From: Fusarium oxysporum f. sp. lycopersici 4287
Lineage: Eukaryota > Ascomycota > Sordariomycetes > Hypocreales > Nectriaceae
Assembly: GCF_000149955.1 (NCBI RefSeq)
Contig: NC_030999.1
Location: 292,068-356,067 of the forward strand
Direction of reading: 5' to 3'
DNA length: 64,000 nucleotides
Shown one piece after another: positions 20,169 through 31,559 of the stretch (the stretch's first letter is position 1; each line of letters opens with the position of its first letter). The translations under genes and the position numbers were made by a program. The notes under the pieces were generated by a model. The model saw nothing but the letters and a program-made list of their open reading frames with translations. It searched no databases and was not told the origin of the DNA.

Positions 20169-20807
20169 GATAGATTCTCGTAGAAGCTAATGATTAAGAG
20201 ACATGAGGGCGAACGGCAATCGACCAGTCTTGGATCGAGTCTTGGGAATGAATCTTGGCTGCGTTCGGCAACATGATAATGCCGTGCAAATAGGGGTTAT
20301 CGGATTCGGGTAGAGATTGTCCGAAGGGTGAAACGCCTAGCGGTCTCAGATATCCATATCATTCCCTCCGTCTGGAGGAAGGGCAATGATCTGATGTCGA
20401 TCATGTTGCAAACCACGTTTCAGGCATTCTTGGGCTATGTGGGCGTAGGTCGCCCGACCGGAGAACTTCAGCAATCTCAGACTGAAAGGCCGGTCTGGTC
20501 TGGCGAATCCGTCTACCAGATTGCAATCTGGGAAAATTTTGGTTATTCAAGATTCGACGATTTAAATTCGCTGCAATAAACGGAGGGTCAAAGGATCTTT
20601 CTGTAAACGTTTCTAGACATATCCTGTTAGCGGATCTGCAAGCTCTATCAGAGATCCAAGAGGGAAATAGCTCCAATTAAGCTGAATGCGTATGCGCAGT
20701 GGAAGGAAGCCTTTCGACTTCTTGTGTTATCTCGGAAAGTAGAAAGGAGACAGAAAACACTCAGCTTTTTGGTTGGAGAAAAGGTCGTGCCCTCCGGGCT
20801 CATAACC
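20169..20807 (-). promoter_or_regulatory. copia-1 leader with primer-binding site
   Basis: On the minus strand, GGTTATGAGCCC follows the 5' LTR directly (plus-strand GGGCTCATAACC, 20796-20807). This complements the anticodon stem-loop of initiator tRNA-Met and not its CCA end, as in Drosophila copia and yeast Ty5, which are primed by a tRNA half. No other coding was seen in the leader. Confidence 0.7.
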
Positions 20808-20943
20808 TGTTAAAGCAAAAACGGGTTGATTGTGTTGTTTTTAGTTCTAAGTTACATGTGTCTGAGAGGAGCACAGCTCCTTACATAGTATCCACATCGC
20901 AGCCACCAGTAGGTCGGACCACCTTAGCCACACTGTCTCAACA
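20808..20943 (-). repeat. copia-1 5' LTR
   Basis: 136 bp direct repeat of 14928-15063; it is the 5' LTR because the element is read on the minus strand. Confidence 0.93.
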
Positions 20944-22755
20944 GGTATACACTAACATGAACTCTGCTTTCTACAGACATATCATGCTCATAAAGTTCTA
21001 ACGGCTTCGTGTACCAGGCAACTTCTAAAGCCAAGAATATATCGGGTCTTGATGTCTGCTAAAGTTTTCGGTTACACGGCTGCACTTACCTATAATCATG
21101 ACTTGGATACTCTGGGTTCATGTCCATCACGGCTAGACGTGCTTTTCTATCGACCCCCCATCTCTAGCATGATGTCATCCTCTACTGGCAAACTCCATGT
21201 CCACAATAAATCTCAACCGTGCGCGCATGATCGCTGCAGCGACATTAAGCTGCTGGATTTCCTAGTTAAAGCCTCTCGAGGCGGCGAAATGGATGACTGG
21301 AGAGGTGTCGCAGGCCAGGTATGGTCTCAATCATCCTCAGGAACAACAGCCCTTAGTAATCAAGCTGGGTGATTTAAAGTAAAACCTGTGGGATAGAATA
21401 CCCCACACAGAAGAATCAATCAACTCACTACTGCTGCTCATTATGAATGACCCGACCTTCAATCCATTTTAAGCACATCCAGTGCGACAAGAGGGGTAAA
21501 CTGGCCAAGCCAGGTATTCACACCCACCATCTGTGCCGCCACTGACGCCGTTCGTTCACAAAACCTTAAATAAGCCCACTTCTATTCTGTAAAAGTTTCC
21601 TGATTAGGATGCCCTGGGTCATACCCAACCAATTATCTAGCCACTGGGGTGGAGTGTTTGTCTCTACTGCCATGTGAAGAATTAGCGAGCGGTGGGTTTG
21701 CGGGTCCATCGGAAATGCCGACCAATCCTCAACTTTTTGTTCCTATCTAACCGCTATTGGGCGATCATCAAAGTCTGTTTTGGTTTGCGTTACAAAAGCA
21801 AGGAACACACTTACACCACTTTTGCGGCAGCGATTGTGCCTCGATTAGGCCTGCATCGACTTCTTAATGCAGCTGGATCTCGAAGCAGAAGCATTAATGG
21901 TGAATTGTTCATTGGAGGAGATGCTGGTCGGTCAGTCATTCAGGATCATTTATAACATGACGCCGCCGGCGGCTTGGCGTTGCGGTTTGTGAGAGAATGA
22001 AACTGTGTATCCAGAGTGTGAGGCGTTACAGTTTACCACTTCATATAATACACCAACGGGTACAATCATTTCACTCAACGCGTAACGGCAATTCGGGAAG
22101 CAGTCTCAATGGCTCTATGTGCCTGACTGTTTCTCTCACCCATAATAAACATTGCCACCCTTTGCAGCGGGTATTATATACTACATGTCAGTGTAGCATG
22201 TTAGTTGTTTGGTGACAATAGCGTTTACGGTGGGTTATCATGCCACTTTCGCAGCCAGATTCAAGAGACCTAAGGCATTTCCTAACGTAAATTTATGTAT
22301 AGAGTCTTTCGTAAGATCCTGAACCGTAGCATTGAAAGGCACAATATGCCGTGCCCTACCCACAGTCTCACTGTTTCCTCCAAGTACAAGAAGCTGAAAG
22401 TTGGAAAATACAACATGTCTATGCCATTATCCCGCTGGGAATAAAGTTCCTAGGCTATGAACCTACCGGGAGGGAGGGGGCTTAATGTCTTGAATCCCGT
22501 GCACTCATCACGGCGTCTTAAATGACAGGTGATATGAGCGGTCATATGAGGCTTACTGTCTTCGTCTTAGTACGATCGATTTTCCAGAGGGGTTGCCCCG
22601 GTGTGTCTCGGTCCCTAATGTAAAACAAACGACAGATTGCTACCTCAAAAGTGTCACTAGCCATTGCCGCTTATCGATGGTGCCCGCAATTACGTCGTAA
22701 TTCGCCCAGACCACGTGACGACTTATCCCCCGCAAAAAGCGGCCCGTGAAATCGT
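20944..22755. other. Stretch without a supportable gene
   Basis: About 1.8 kb with short frames only and no recognisable domain, lying between copia-1 and the Crypton. Confidence 0.45.
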
Positions 22756-25665
22756 GTGCGCGGCGCCTGATAAGTGCATTTGATAAGTTCCCCGCAACTT
22801 ATCAGGCCCCAGACAGGAAACAAACACCACGTAGAAAGGCCTTGATCGACCGAGATGGCCGCAGACGACTCGTACACGGCCGCAGACGAGCGTGCCCGTG
22901 CCGCCCGGAGGGCGGGCCTTCAGGCGAAGAAGGACGAACAGCCGGCGAACACGGCACGGAGTTATGCTGCGAAGCAGCGGGAGTGGAAGGCGCGTTCCCC
23001 CGGCCGCCGCCCTCTCTTTTCCCCTTTGCCCTTGTCTCTTTTTTTTTTTACGTAGAGTCCCATGGGCGGCTAACAGACGAGAACTTATAGGCCTGGTGCC
23101 GTACGCCTCGGGCTGCGGCAGACGGCTCACTTTATAGCTGGCCCGACGGCGAGCTCGTAACCCCAGACAAGCTAGCAGCGTGGCTCAAAGAGGATATCCT
23201 CTTACGACGCGTTGCCCCGCCGCAGAAGAAACCACGGGCACGGGGTAAGGGCAAGGGCAAAGGAAAGGCTGTACAGTTACGGCGGCAGCTCGAACAGGAT
23301 CAGCTTGAGGCCGCGGCCCTGGCAGAGGCCGAAAGCCTAGCCGAAGCCCTAGAGGTCCCCCTGGCCGAGGCCGCCGAGCTGCTTGCGGACGACCGCGAGG
23401 GCTACGTGCCACCCACGGCCCTTGCGCCGGCTGCAGCAGACCTTGCCGAAGGATCTCTGCTTACGAGGGGCACTATCGACGCCTATATCGCGGCCGTTAT
23501 CGAGCTCTGGCGGCTCCAGGTAGCCCACGGCAACGCAAACACGGAAAACCCCCGGGGCGCCGCTGTACGAGGCTTCCTTGAGCAACGCGGCCGGCAGCGG
23601 GGGAAGCACGACCGCGCCTCTTTTAAAGACCGCGGATCCGACGGGATCCAGGCCGGCTATTCACCCGACGAATGGCTCCGGGTCCAGGATCTCCTTCTCA
23701 GCGGGGCCGCATACATGCCGCAAAACCTCCGTACGCGAGTTGACCTCCTATTCGGCCACTACTACCTCTTACGGGGGGAAAACCGCCGTAAGATGGAGCT
23801 TGCAGACCTGTCTCTACTCGACTATCCGTCTTCAGAAGGCCCGACCCCCTGTGGCTGCCTCGTTACCCTTTTGCGAGACGGTAAGCTAAACAAGACGGCA
23901 AAGAAAGAGTTCATGGGTGCCCTCCGGCATAAGGACCCCTTGTTCTGTACGCAAGGGGCCTTAGCACAGCTCTTCTTCTGGCGCTGGCACGTCGCCGGCG
24001 AGCCGTCCCCGTCCTTCCGGCGCCGCCAGGACTGGTATCGGATCAAGGTTCTTGTCGGACGGGACCGCGAGCAGGAGCTCTCGTACCCGACGCAGCTACA
24101 AGAGACCTGGCGTATCTTCGGTGCTGCTGGCCTTATGGCGTCAAAGAAGACGCACCTCCCGCGCAGGGTAGGCGCCCAGGACGCGGAGACCCACGGCACG
24201 TCGCTCGCCCAGATCTCGCAGGCCGGCCGCTGGAACCAGAGCGTGCTCTGCCAGGCCTATCTTACGCATCTACCGCGCCAGTTCATGCGTATTGTCGCCG
24301 GCTTCTCGGCGTTACCCGGGGACTACTTCCTCGTGCGTGCGGCCCACGAGCCCCCGTATGTCTTACAAAAGCAGCTCTGGCCGTGGATCGAGGAGTGGGA
24401 GCCTCGCTTTGAGGCTCGCGCGCGCCGGCAATGTTGGGCAGAAGGTGGCCTCGATGACGACGACCTAGCCGCCGACGGCTTCCTTAAGCTTATGCGGCGC
24501 CTGCGCATAGTACTATTACAGGACCTGGCTGTATTGCAGCCTCACTATCCGTCGCTACCCTTCTTCGCCTACGCCCCTTTTAACGGGCCCGAATGGGATG
24601 AGTTCGCCGTCGCCGTTCGCTCTGACGCGGTAGGGGCTACGGAGCCGTTAAGCCTGCTCGTACAACGCGCGCTGCCAGAGCTTAGCGGTGTGTTAGAGAG
24701 CACACGCGAGGCCGTCTTACAGAATAGCCAGCGGCTGGCCATCCGGCTAGAGGCCCGGCTAGAAGGAATTCAGGGCGGCCTCGATGCCCTCCTCCAAGGC
24801 AAGGTCCCTGTCACCTTTACCGGCCACTTTGGAGCCGGGCCAGCAGTGTCGCTGGCGCCGGCTCCGGCTCCAGAGCCTCCAGTACCAGGTATGCCCGTCG
24901 TTGCAGCCCTGGCCAAGGTCTTTACAGTGCGGGATGTCTGGAAGGAATGGGAGGAAGGGATTGCAGGTCAGCCGGCCGTACGGGTGCTAGAAGAGACGTG
25001 GGGAAGCCGCTGGCGCCCGGGGAACGGGATCAGGGTGCAGTTCTGTCGCCGGAAGGTGATCTGGGACGAGCTCTTGGCCCGCACGGCGTCCGGCAAGAGC
25101 GAGGAGGAGGCAGTTGCAGAGCTAGAGCTCTTACGCGCTAGCCGGAGCTTGAACCGGCTCGTCGACGAGCTCAAACAGCGCCGCCGGCGGGGCCAGGGTC
25201 AGGGCCGGATACGGGTACAGGTAGGGACCCCCGTGCCCGATGACCCAGGCCCGGGACCAAGGCCGACTCAGGGCCAGGGCCATCGGGGGCGCTGGGCTCG
25301 GCTAGGGAGGAGGCGGACCGCCCCTCGTCGACGGTAAGCTGGCCGTCAGGTAGGATCTTTATATATTTATAGTAGTAACTAGTCCGTATCTATCTATCTA
25401 TCTAGAAGGCGTACTTTTTTATTAATTCTTTTTTTTGAATATTAAGGAGCAGCAGGATCAGCGCATTGCTATGTCGCAGTCCTTGCAGCGAAGCCTGGCC
25501 CCCCAGCCGCTGCACACGCAAATATCTCAGCGCCCGCTCGTCTATACAGCGTCGCTCTAGAACCAAACGGACCGCCAGAGCGTAGCAGTCCTCCAGCCCT
25601 GGAATTGCATCGATTTGGCTCCTAACCGTCGAGATATTCGCGTGCGCGGCGCCGGGCACTTATCA
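22756..25665 (+). mobile_element. Crypton DNA transposon (tyrosine recombinase type)
   Basis: A conspicuously GC-rich block encoding a tyrosine recombinase with a GCR1_C-like domain, the fungal Crypton architecture. Candidate boundary signals: a 12-bp direct repeat GTGCGCGGCGCC at 22756-22767 and 25642-25653, and next to it TGATAAGTGC at 22768-22777 on the left, mirrored as GCACTTATCA at 25656-25665 on the right. A further 10-bp palindromic pair (CCTGATAAGT at 22766-22775, ACTTATCAGG at 22797-22806) lies at the left end. Exact ends are inferred, because Cryptons usually lack long terminal repeats. Confidence 0.7.
22855..25337 (+). CDS. Crypton tyrosine recombinase with GCR1_C-like DNA-binding domain
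   Basis: The best model joins 22855-22989 to 23091-25337 (793 residues), removing a 101-nt intron with a GC donor (AAG|GCGCGT) and a TTATAG acceptor. No GT donor keeps the frame. The N-terminus (NTARSYAAKQREWKAWC across the junction) resembles the SAM-like core-binding part. The catalytic half shows LLRGENRR (Arg about 273), HLPRR (HxxR, about 400), AGRW and a candidate nucleophile Tyr near 435 (QAYLTHL). Residues about 655-740 (VRDVWKEWEEG, WGSRWRPG, FCRRKVIWDE) match the GCR1_C domain found in fungal Cryptons. Codon use is far richer in G/C third positions than in the neighbours. If the GC donor is not used, the gene is frameshifted. Confidence 0.75.
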
Positions 25666-26610
25666 GATGGTAGTTGTGTAATCACATACGATTTCCCGAA
25701 ATTACTCCGCAAAACGACCCCACGATAAGTTCTGCTTATCTACAGCTGCAATGCCGTCAGTACGCTTCAATGGCCACAGTCTGCACCCCATTTCGCTCGA
25801 CATGCTCGGCCTCGCGCCTACGCTCCTTTGCCGAACCCGAGCTCCGATGGCATGGAGGTGTTATACTCGCCATCGACTAAGTACCGTGAGCTACCGATAT
25901 TGGAAACGTAATAGCCAGAGCAAACAAACGTTCAAAACAGAAACTACCAAACAGCAAGGGTCTGGCTTCGCAAGAACCACCAGCAATGGCTAAATGAATT
26001 TATTGAGTGTATTGATGACCAGATGCTTTTGTGTTCACAACATCCTCGCCCCTGTCCAAGCTTTCAATATAGCCGCACAAACTCCTCACCACTATCCCTC
26101 CAGGGGTAGATCGGACGACAGCATTCCGTAACCTGTGGCCATGACTCTCCACTTTGTGTCGCTCGTGGTAGATGTGGACCTAGTCACCGTCGTCTTTTCA
26201 TGGCTCTTCATTTGCTGGGTAAGTGGCCGGATGAGTAGCTGGAAGACTACTCCAGCTGCCCTCGTGTTCCACCGACCTGTCCCTTATGCCATTGTCTGCT
26301 ATAGCCGAGTTGATGCGGGACACCTAATGCAGCGGGTCAAGTCTCTAGCCCACTGATGCAATACGAACCTCTTCCGCGGGGAGTCGTCATATGGTGTCAA
26401 CTGTCCTCCCTCGCACGGAAGCAGGGAATTGGAGTATAAAACATGAACACAGCCTGGATGTTCCACTATATACCAACCTTCGCCTTGCTTTGAAGCTTAT
26501 TCATTCCTATTTCACGTCCGTAGGTTGGCAATGTGGCCTTCTTTCCCAATCTTTCATGAGTGACAGCATCAGCAAAATTGACATCTGGCTGGCAGCACTT
26601 GTAAGACCAT
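25338..26610. other. Crypton 3' end and intergenic region
   Basis: No supportable gene. A (TATC)n microsatellite lies at about 25386-25404. The last few hundred bases precede the DUF8032-like gene and are its likely promoter. Confidence 0.4.
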
Positions 26611-27692
26611 ATGATGGCCTATCAAACACACGACGAGCCCTCTCCGAATTATCGGTCTCTATACTCAACTGGACTCCAAGCGCCGAAGAATCCAAATGAC
26701 TTCGACTCCGACAACCATGGGGACCATTTTAGTACATCTGGAGTCACAAGTGGATACATATCGACAGGTAAGCCCATTCTCGCATTCCCTGAGGGCATCC
26801 TATACCCTCCAAACGCCTAATGAGATGTTGTTTGACATTCAAAGGCTTAGATCCCTCATTCTTGATAGACTCAGCACAGACTCCTAGACTTGCAGCCAAT
26901 TCTACATCGTACACCCAGTTCAACTCTTCAGTCCCGGCAGTATCTTATCCTCAGCATGGCCAACAACTGACCGCCTACGGCCAACCTCCGTTGCAGCATC
27001 TGCAACAGCCTATGTACTACCCGCTGCAGAACCAACATCAGTCAACACCGCCTCATGCTTTGAATTCTCTGTACTTTCAAGGTGATCCATGCTCTGGGCA
27101 CTTGATAGCCCCCCAAGCCACTACAGTGAGCCCTGAAGCAGGACCTCAACAGCCAGTATCCCAGCACAAGCATCATTTGTGCCGGGAAACCGCAGTCGAT
27201 ATTCTGCCCATATATGTCACCACACCGCTTTCGAAGTCCCTATCGCCAGAGCTTTTTCCTATGCAGCAGGCTCGCCATCCACAAGACGGCGAACGACTGA
27301 AGAGCCCCGGAAATTCCACGCCCGATATCAACCCTAGCATGACACATGGGCCCATGCCCGCTGCAACCCACTTGGCTGTCCTCCGTGTCGATAACAGTGT
27401 TCCTTGGATCACCTTCCAACATCCTAGAGAAAGAGGCCAGAAGCAATACACGATTTACTGTGACATCAAGTCAGTCATCAGCGACGAGTTTTCCCCAGAG
27501 TTTAAACAGGAGAACTGCATCTACCCTCGGGCATGCTGCCCCAAGAGCCAATACAAAGGTAACCGATGGGTATACGAAGCAGATTGCAACCGCATGGGCT
27601 GGGCCCTGGCCAAACTCAATCCTGACTGCAGGGCAGACGAGGTCTTATCCAGCAAGCAGTTACCGGTAATAGCTGCCGGAACAGCAATGTAA
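26611..27692 (+). CDS. DUF8032-like putative nuclear protein, apparently frameshifted near its 3' end
   Basis: Exons 26611-26767 and 26845-27692 join in frame (77-nt intron, GTAAGC donor, AAAG acceptor) to give 334 residues. The N-terminal two thirds is Gln/Pro/Ser-rich and looks disordered, as in fungal transcription regulators. A conserved-looking domain begins at about residue 245 (PWITFQHPRERGQKQYTIYCDI) and runs through ENCIYPRACCPKSQYKGNRWVYE and GWALAKLNPDC. From about 27630 the protein reads unlike the family as I remember it, whereas the frame starting at 27632 continues with a basic RGLIQQAV...NPKLRSRKAQR tail to a TGA at 27770. This points to a 1-bp deletion or a sequencing error at 27630-27632. 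Function unknown; DNA-related by composition only. Confidence 0.55.
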
Positions 27693-27779
27693 ATCCCAAG
27701 CTTCGAAGTCGAAAAGCGCAGCGCATAGCCAAGGAGACTGAAGTTCAGCCATGTCTAACGCTTTCACCTTGATAGGTAA

Positions 27780-28740
27780 GGTCGGAGGGCGTGGTATAAC
27801 GGGTTGTAACTGAAGACCGTAGCTAATCTTTCGTTGATGGTGTAACGGCGGATTGGCGGCACCTGGGGGACTGGCGGGATCAATCACAACGTTTACGGGC
27901 TCCATTGGAACTTTCACAAAAAGAAGACAACGAATAGCTAGGCACCGTTTTTCTCGCCAGCGCCGTGAAGACTAATGTGCCTGCCCAAATTTTATACAGG
28001 CTTGATCAATATATCTTTGTCGCGCTAATCTTTGGGAGTAGTGATGCTCTTGTGGTAGTGTAGCCCACTTATGATATCTTTGCACTAGCCTCCAGGTCAA
28101 GGTCAAGGTCGCTGCTACCCAGAATTCGTCCTAAGTAGAACAAGCATATCACTACGGCTAGTGTCTACGGTTAATTGGTCAAAGTGTACCTTCGTAGGGA
28201 ACCATAAACGAACGTAACAGCCCCACCTATTTGTAACCGGATTGTAGTGAGTGATGTCAGTAAAAGAACAGAAGGTAGGGGTACCCTCGCCTGGTCGGGG
28301 TATGCACTGGGCGGGATGCAATCATATCCACTAATGCACTCTTGTCTCGTTTCTGATCAGCCTTCTGCAAAAACCCAGGGTTCTAAAGTGTTGGCTGCGG
28401 TTCGAGCTAATCCCCACCCAGAGGACAGGGATTATAGATGAGCTTGTGAAATTCTTGCATGCATCAATGGACATGTTGGTGTTGCCACTGAGGGATCACT
28501 GCACACCATCTTGACTCCTCTCCCACCGGAATGCGGTCTAACCATGGGGTGCAATTGTTATATATAGACACGATCCACTTCTCAAGGCTCTTAGAGACAC
28601 GGTTGCCCTGGATATAAGAGGCTCTTTCGACTAAAAAGAGCATGTGTACCGTATGTCACAAACATCGAGAAACTCATACCAGCTTATTGAGTCCATCACA
28701 AAGGCCTCTATCTTGTCTTGCAAACACCTAAAACTCCCGC
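27780..28740. other. No supportable gene
   Basis: Intergenic sequence with short frames lacking domains. The last 100 bases before 28741 are the candidate promoter of the SANT-domain fragment. Confidence 0.4.
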
Positions 28741-28956
28741 ATGTCGCACTACTACCACGGGTTACCGACGCAAACATCTACAAAATACGCGATGCCTTCC
28801 CATGCTGAAAACGAGGTCCCCAAAAGGACGCAGAGCAAGTGGTCGCCGGAGGAAGATGCTCTCATTATTCGGCTTCGAGGACATAACATGAAGTGGGAGG
28901 ATATCTCAAAGCGCCTGCCCGGGCGCAGTGCACAAGCGAACATATGCTTCTCTTAA
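28741..28956 (+). pseudogene. Truncated SANT/Myb-like DNA-binding protein
   Basis: 71 residues from ATG to TAA. Residues about 33-63 (KWSPEEDALIIRLRGHNMKW, then EDISKRLPGRSA) are a SANT/Myb repeat of the fungal type, with the expected spaced Trp residues. In relatives the domain continues after PGRSA with a third helix containing a CRLHYQN-like segment. Here the sequence diverges abruptly at about 28935 and a stop follows. I therefore read it as a gene cut by rearrangement or deletion, not a complete small protein. Confidence 0.6.
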
Positions 28957-30240
28957 ATACTCCCTTGCTGGGCCCTTGGAAAAGGGTACAGGCAGGGTCC
29001 CGCTCTGACCAAAGCCCGAATGAAAGTGCTCTTTCATGAAGGGAGGGACTATTGATACCTCATAGGCCTTGACACCGCGTTGCATTAGTTGGCAGATTTG
29101 GCTGGCTCGGGGACTGAAGGCGATCACCCAAAGGGGTACAGACAAATCGGATGCGGCATAAGCGAAGAGAACGGTGTTGAAACTTACATAAAACCCTGCA
29201 TCAAGGAAGCAACGGTTACCTCTGTTGCTGGGTTCCAGTACCCCAGCCGCCGCAGCGCCAAGAAATGAATAGATTGCCAAGCTCTGAGTTCGCCCCCGCC
29301 CGGGCCTGGGCGTCCTTCGCAGGTCCCAGCGTGAAATTTCCTTCCAAGATGCTTGCAACTTCAGCATCAGGACATAAAGTAACCCCGCTTAGGACTAGTG
29401 GGCGCCGTTTCCCAGGCACGTCACGCCTCCGGGCCTATCCGCACCACGCACTGGAAGTCCCCATCCTTGTGTTCTTAGCAAAAACCCCTGCACCAAACCT
29501 TGCCCTGCCTTTCTGTAATCCGCAATCTCCAAAAGTTCAGCCTCCATTCACGGCTGCTTCGTTCATGGGTTCCGGTTAGACGCGATGATCTGTACCTCGG
29601 GGGTCTTCATACTTTTTGCCCCCCACTGTATGCCTGCATGTACGCACATGCACGGTCGACTTGGATCAGATTGAATAGGAGGTTCCTCCCTTGCCTTTGA
29701 TTTCCATCGCTATAAGTATCAGCCTGCCCAGCCGCAGACTTCTTGCACTTTCATCGTCCTCGGCTTGTTGAGAACCAGAACCTCCACCGGGCCAGGCCCT
29801 GCATTGCGATCTCAGGACCTCGTCGAATTCAATATCTTTCCCATAAAGACATACACTCGCTCCGCCATTTTTGGCTCGCAACACGTCGTCCTTTCTACAT
29901 AAAGTAAGCTCAATATTGCGCGACGAGACAAGCACGTTAGGCCAAGATCTTAACACTCGGATTGAATCATTTGATCGTTTCCTCTCCCCCCCAACCCGGC
30001 TTTGTCTTGGAATACTTCTGTCGCCATATGCCCGTTCGCAGAACGCGCTCATTTTTGTCCAGCTGCATACTTTCGGTATAATTTCACTGGCCGTGTTGGT
30101 CTCTTTGCGGCTCTTTGCGTCTCAAAATAGCATAGACGGCAATAGTTGTCGAAAGGAGGATCACCAGAAGAGCCGCCTGAATAAGAGCGCTCACTGTCCT
30201 GCTCCGCTGCCAGCAGCTCTCCGACGTTTACTTATCCGCC
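28957..30240. other. No supportable gene
   Basis: Short overlapping frames on both strands without domains. The last 300 bases, CT-rich, may be the leader of the proline-rich reading frame at 30241. Confidence 0.35.
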
Positions 30241-31559
30241 ATGGCTACATCGAGTACTTTAGCTCCCATTCTTAGAAATGGCACGCACGGAACCTCGCCT
30301 ATGGCTCTAGCACATAATCATCCTAGAGACCCGCGATACTCATCTCCCAATGCTGTCAATGGGAACCCTCCCCCCGGCCACCAGCCTCCGCCTAGTAAAC
30401 CTCAACAGTACCTTCCGCCTTTGCAGCCGCAATCTGATCCCCGATCTTCGGCCTATCCTCCCGCACCTCCAGACCAACGAGGTGCTTATTGCAATGATCG
30501 CCGTCCACCATACAGGCAGGAGGCGTATAGCAGAGATCCCTACTATACCTACTGCCGCGGACAACCTCCTCCTTCAAGACCTCCATCGCCGAATGGCCTC
30601 CTAGGCTACCGTTACATCGCCGCTGACGTTTATGGATACCCCCAATCAGACATGGCAGTTCGCCTCCTCTGGCACAGGCCGCTCCGCGACAACGGGCATC
30701 AATTGCTTGCAGGTATTGTCGGAAGAAAAAGGTTTGTGCCTGGCGATGTTTGAGGATAATATAACTGCCACTCGAAAGTGCTGACTATCTATAGAGCCGC
30801 TGCAGCGGCTCCAATAGCCACCCCGGTGGCAAATGCCAGAATTGCGCCCGTGAGAACCAAGAATGTATCTTTCAGCCCACATCAAGCTCAATGCTCTTTA
30901 TCCCCGTGTCAGCCATCCCAGGTGGTGTGCCTCCGGGCGCTCAAGTATTCGTCGCCTACGGGCAACCGCTGGCACCAGGCACAGTCCCGGCACCTCCATC
31001 GCCCCATGCTGCCTATCAGCATTCTAGTGCCCCTCCTCCTCTTGGGAACTACTACGCGCCTGTTCAACCACTCACAGAATCATCTTCGTCTTGTGGCGAA
31101 GCAAAAACCGATAACGGTAGCCAGCTTGCAGGGCGACGACGTCGGAGGACGTCAGAAGAACAGGTTGAAGGCTATGGACCGTGTTCGTCGTATAAAAGCG
31201 CAAGGCAAAGCCATCAAAACCCAACAAGCGACAGTTTGCCTCAAGCTGCAACAACTGGTATTTATGTAGCTTCTGCACCCCGCGGTCGTTCTCCGACAGG
31301 CCAAAATGGGTCAAGTGGTGCATTAACCTTCGGGAGACAGGGACAGCAGTTCAAGGGAGAAAAGACGTCGATCATGAGTATAGGAAATTTGTTAGTCGAT
31401 AGCGACAAGACTTTGACGGGCCCAACTAACCTGGGTCTGGCCAACCAGGCGGACGACGAGATATCAGCGACTGACGAAATTGCGAACGATAGCTGCCGCT
31501 GCCGGATACGTCAACGGCGGGGGAAAATCGGAATTACGAACGATAACGCTTGCCGATGA
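30241..31559 (+). pseudogene. Proline-rich putative nuclear protein, broken into frames
   Basis: The ATG at 30241 has a good context (CCGCCATGG) and opens a 170-residue frame rich in Pro, Tyr, Arg and Gln (for example PPPGHQPPPSKPQQYLPPLQ), of a type common at the N-termini of fungal nuclear regulators. It stops at TGA 30751-30753. Protein-like sequence continues in other frames: PPGAQVFVAYGQPLAPG from about 30915, a basic RRRRRTSEEQVE near 31130, and in another frame RLKAMDRVRRIKAQGKAIKTQQ. The most economical reading is one ancestral gene with several frameshifts and stops. I cannot name the family. Confidence 0.4.

Larger units (their letters stand above)
14928..20943 (-). mobile_element. 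Complete Ty1/copia LTR retrotransposon (copia-1)
   Basis: Two 136-bp LTRs (14928-15063 and 20808-20943) in direct orientation begin TGTTAAAG and end TCTCAACA. I see one difference between them (GTTGTTGTTAG against GTTGTTTTTAG). The minus-strand gag-pol frame, a primer-binding site inside the right LTR and a purine tract (GAGTGGGAG on the minus strand) inside the left LTR are all present. The 5-bp flanks (GATAC left, GGTAT right) are not a clean target duplication. About 6.0 kb in all and apparently autonomous. Confidence 0.93.

Noticed and set aside
20780..20807. tRNA-Met gene fragment; likewise a tRNA-Lys gene fragment at 44565-44586
   Set aside because: Only the anticodon arm is matched, exactly at the LTR border; no acceptor or T arm follows. 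These are primer-binding sites.
22855..25337. Starship captain (DUF3435 tyrosine recombinase)
   Set aside because: The C-terminal GCR1_C-like domain and the compact size with nearby boundary repeats fit a Crypton; no cargo region with Starship features was seen.
29265..29579. 104-residue plus-strand protein near 29.3 kb
   Set aside because: Pro/Ala/Ser-rich composition without domain or splice partner, with equally long frames on the other strand.
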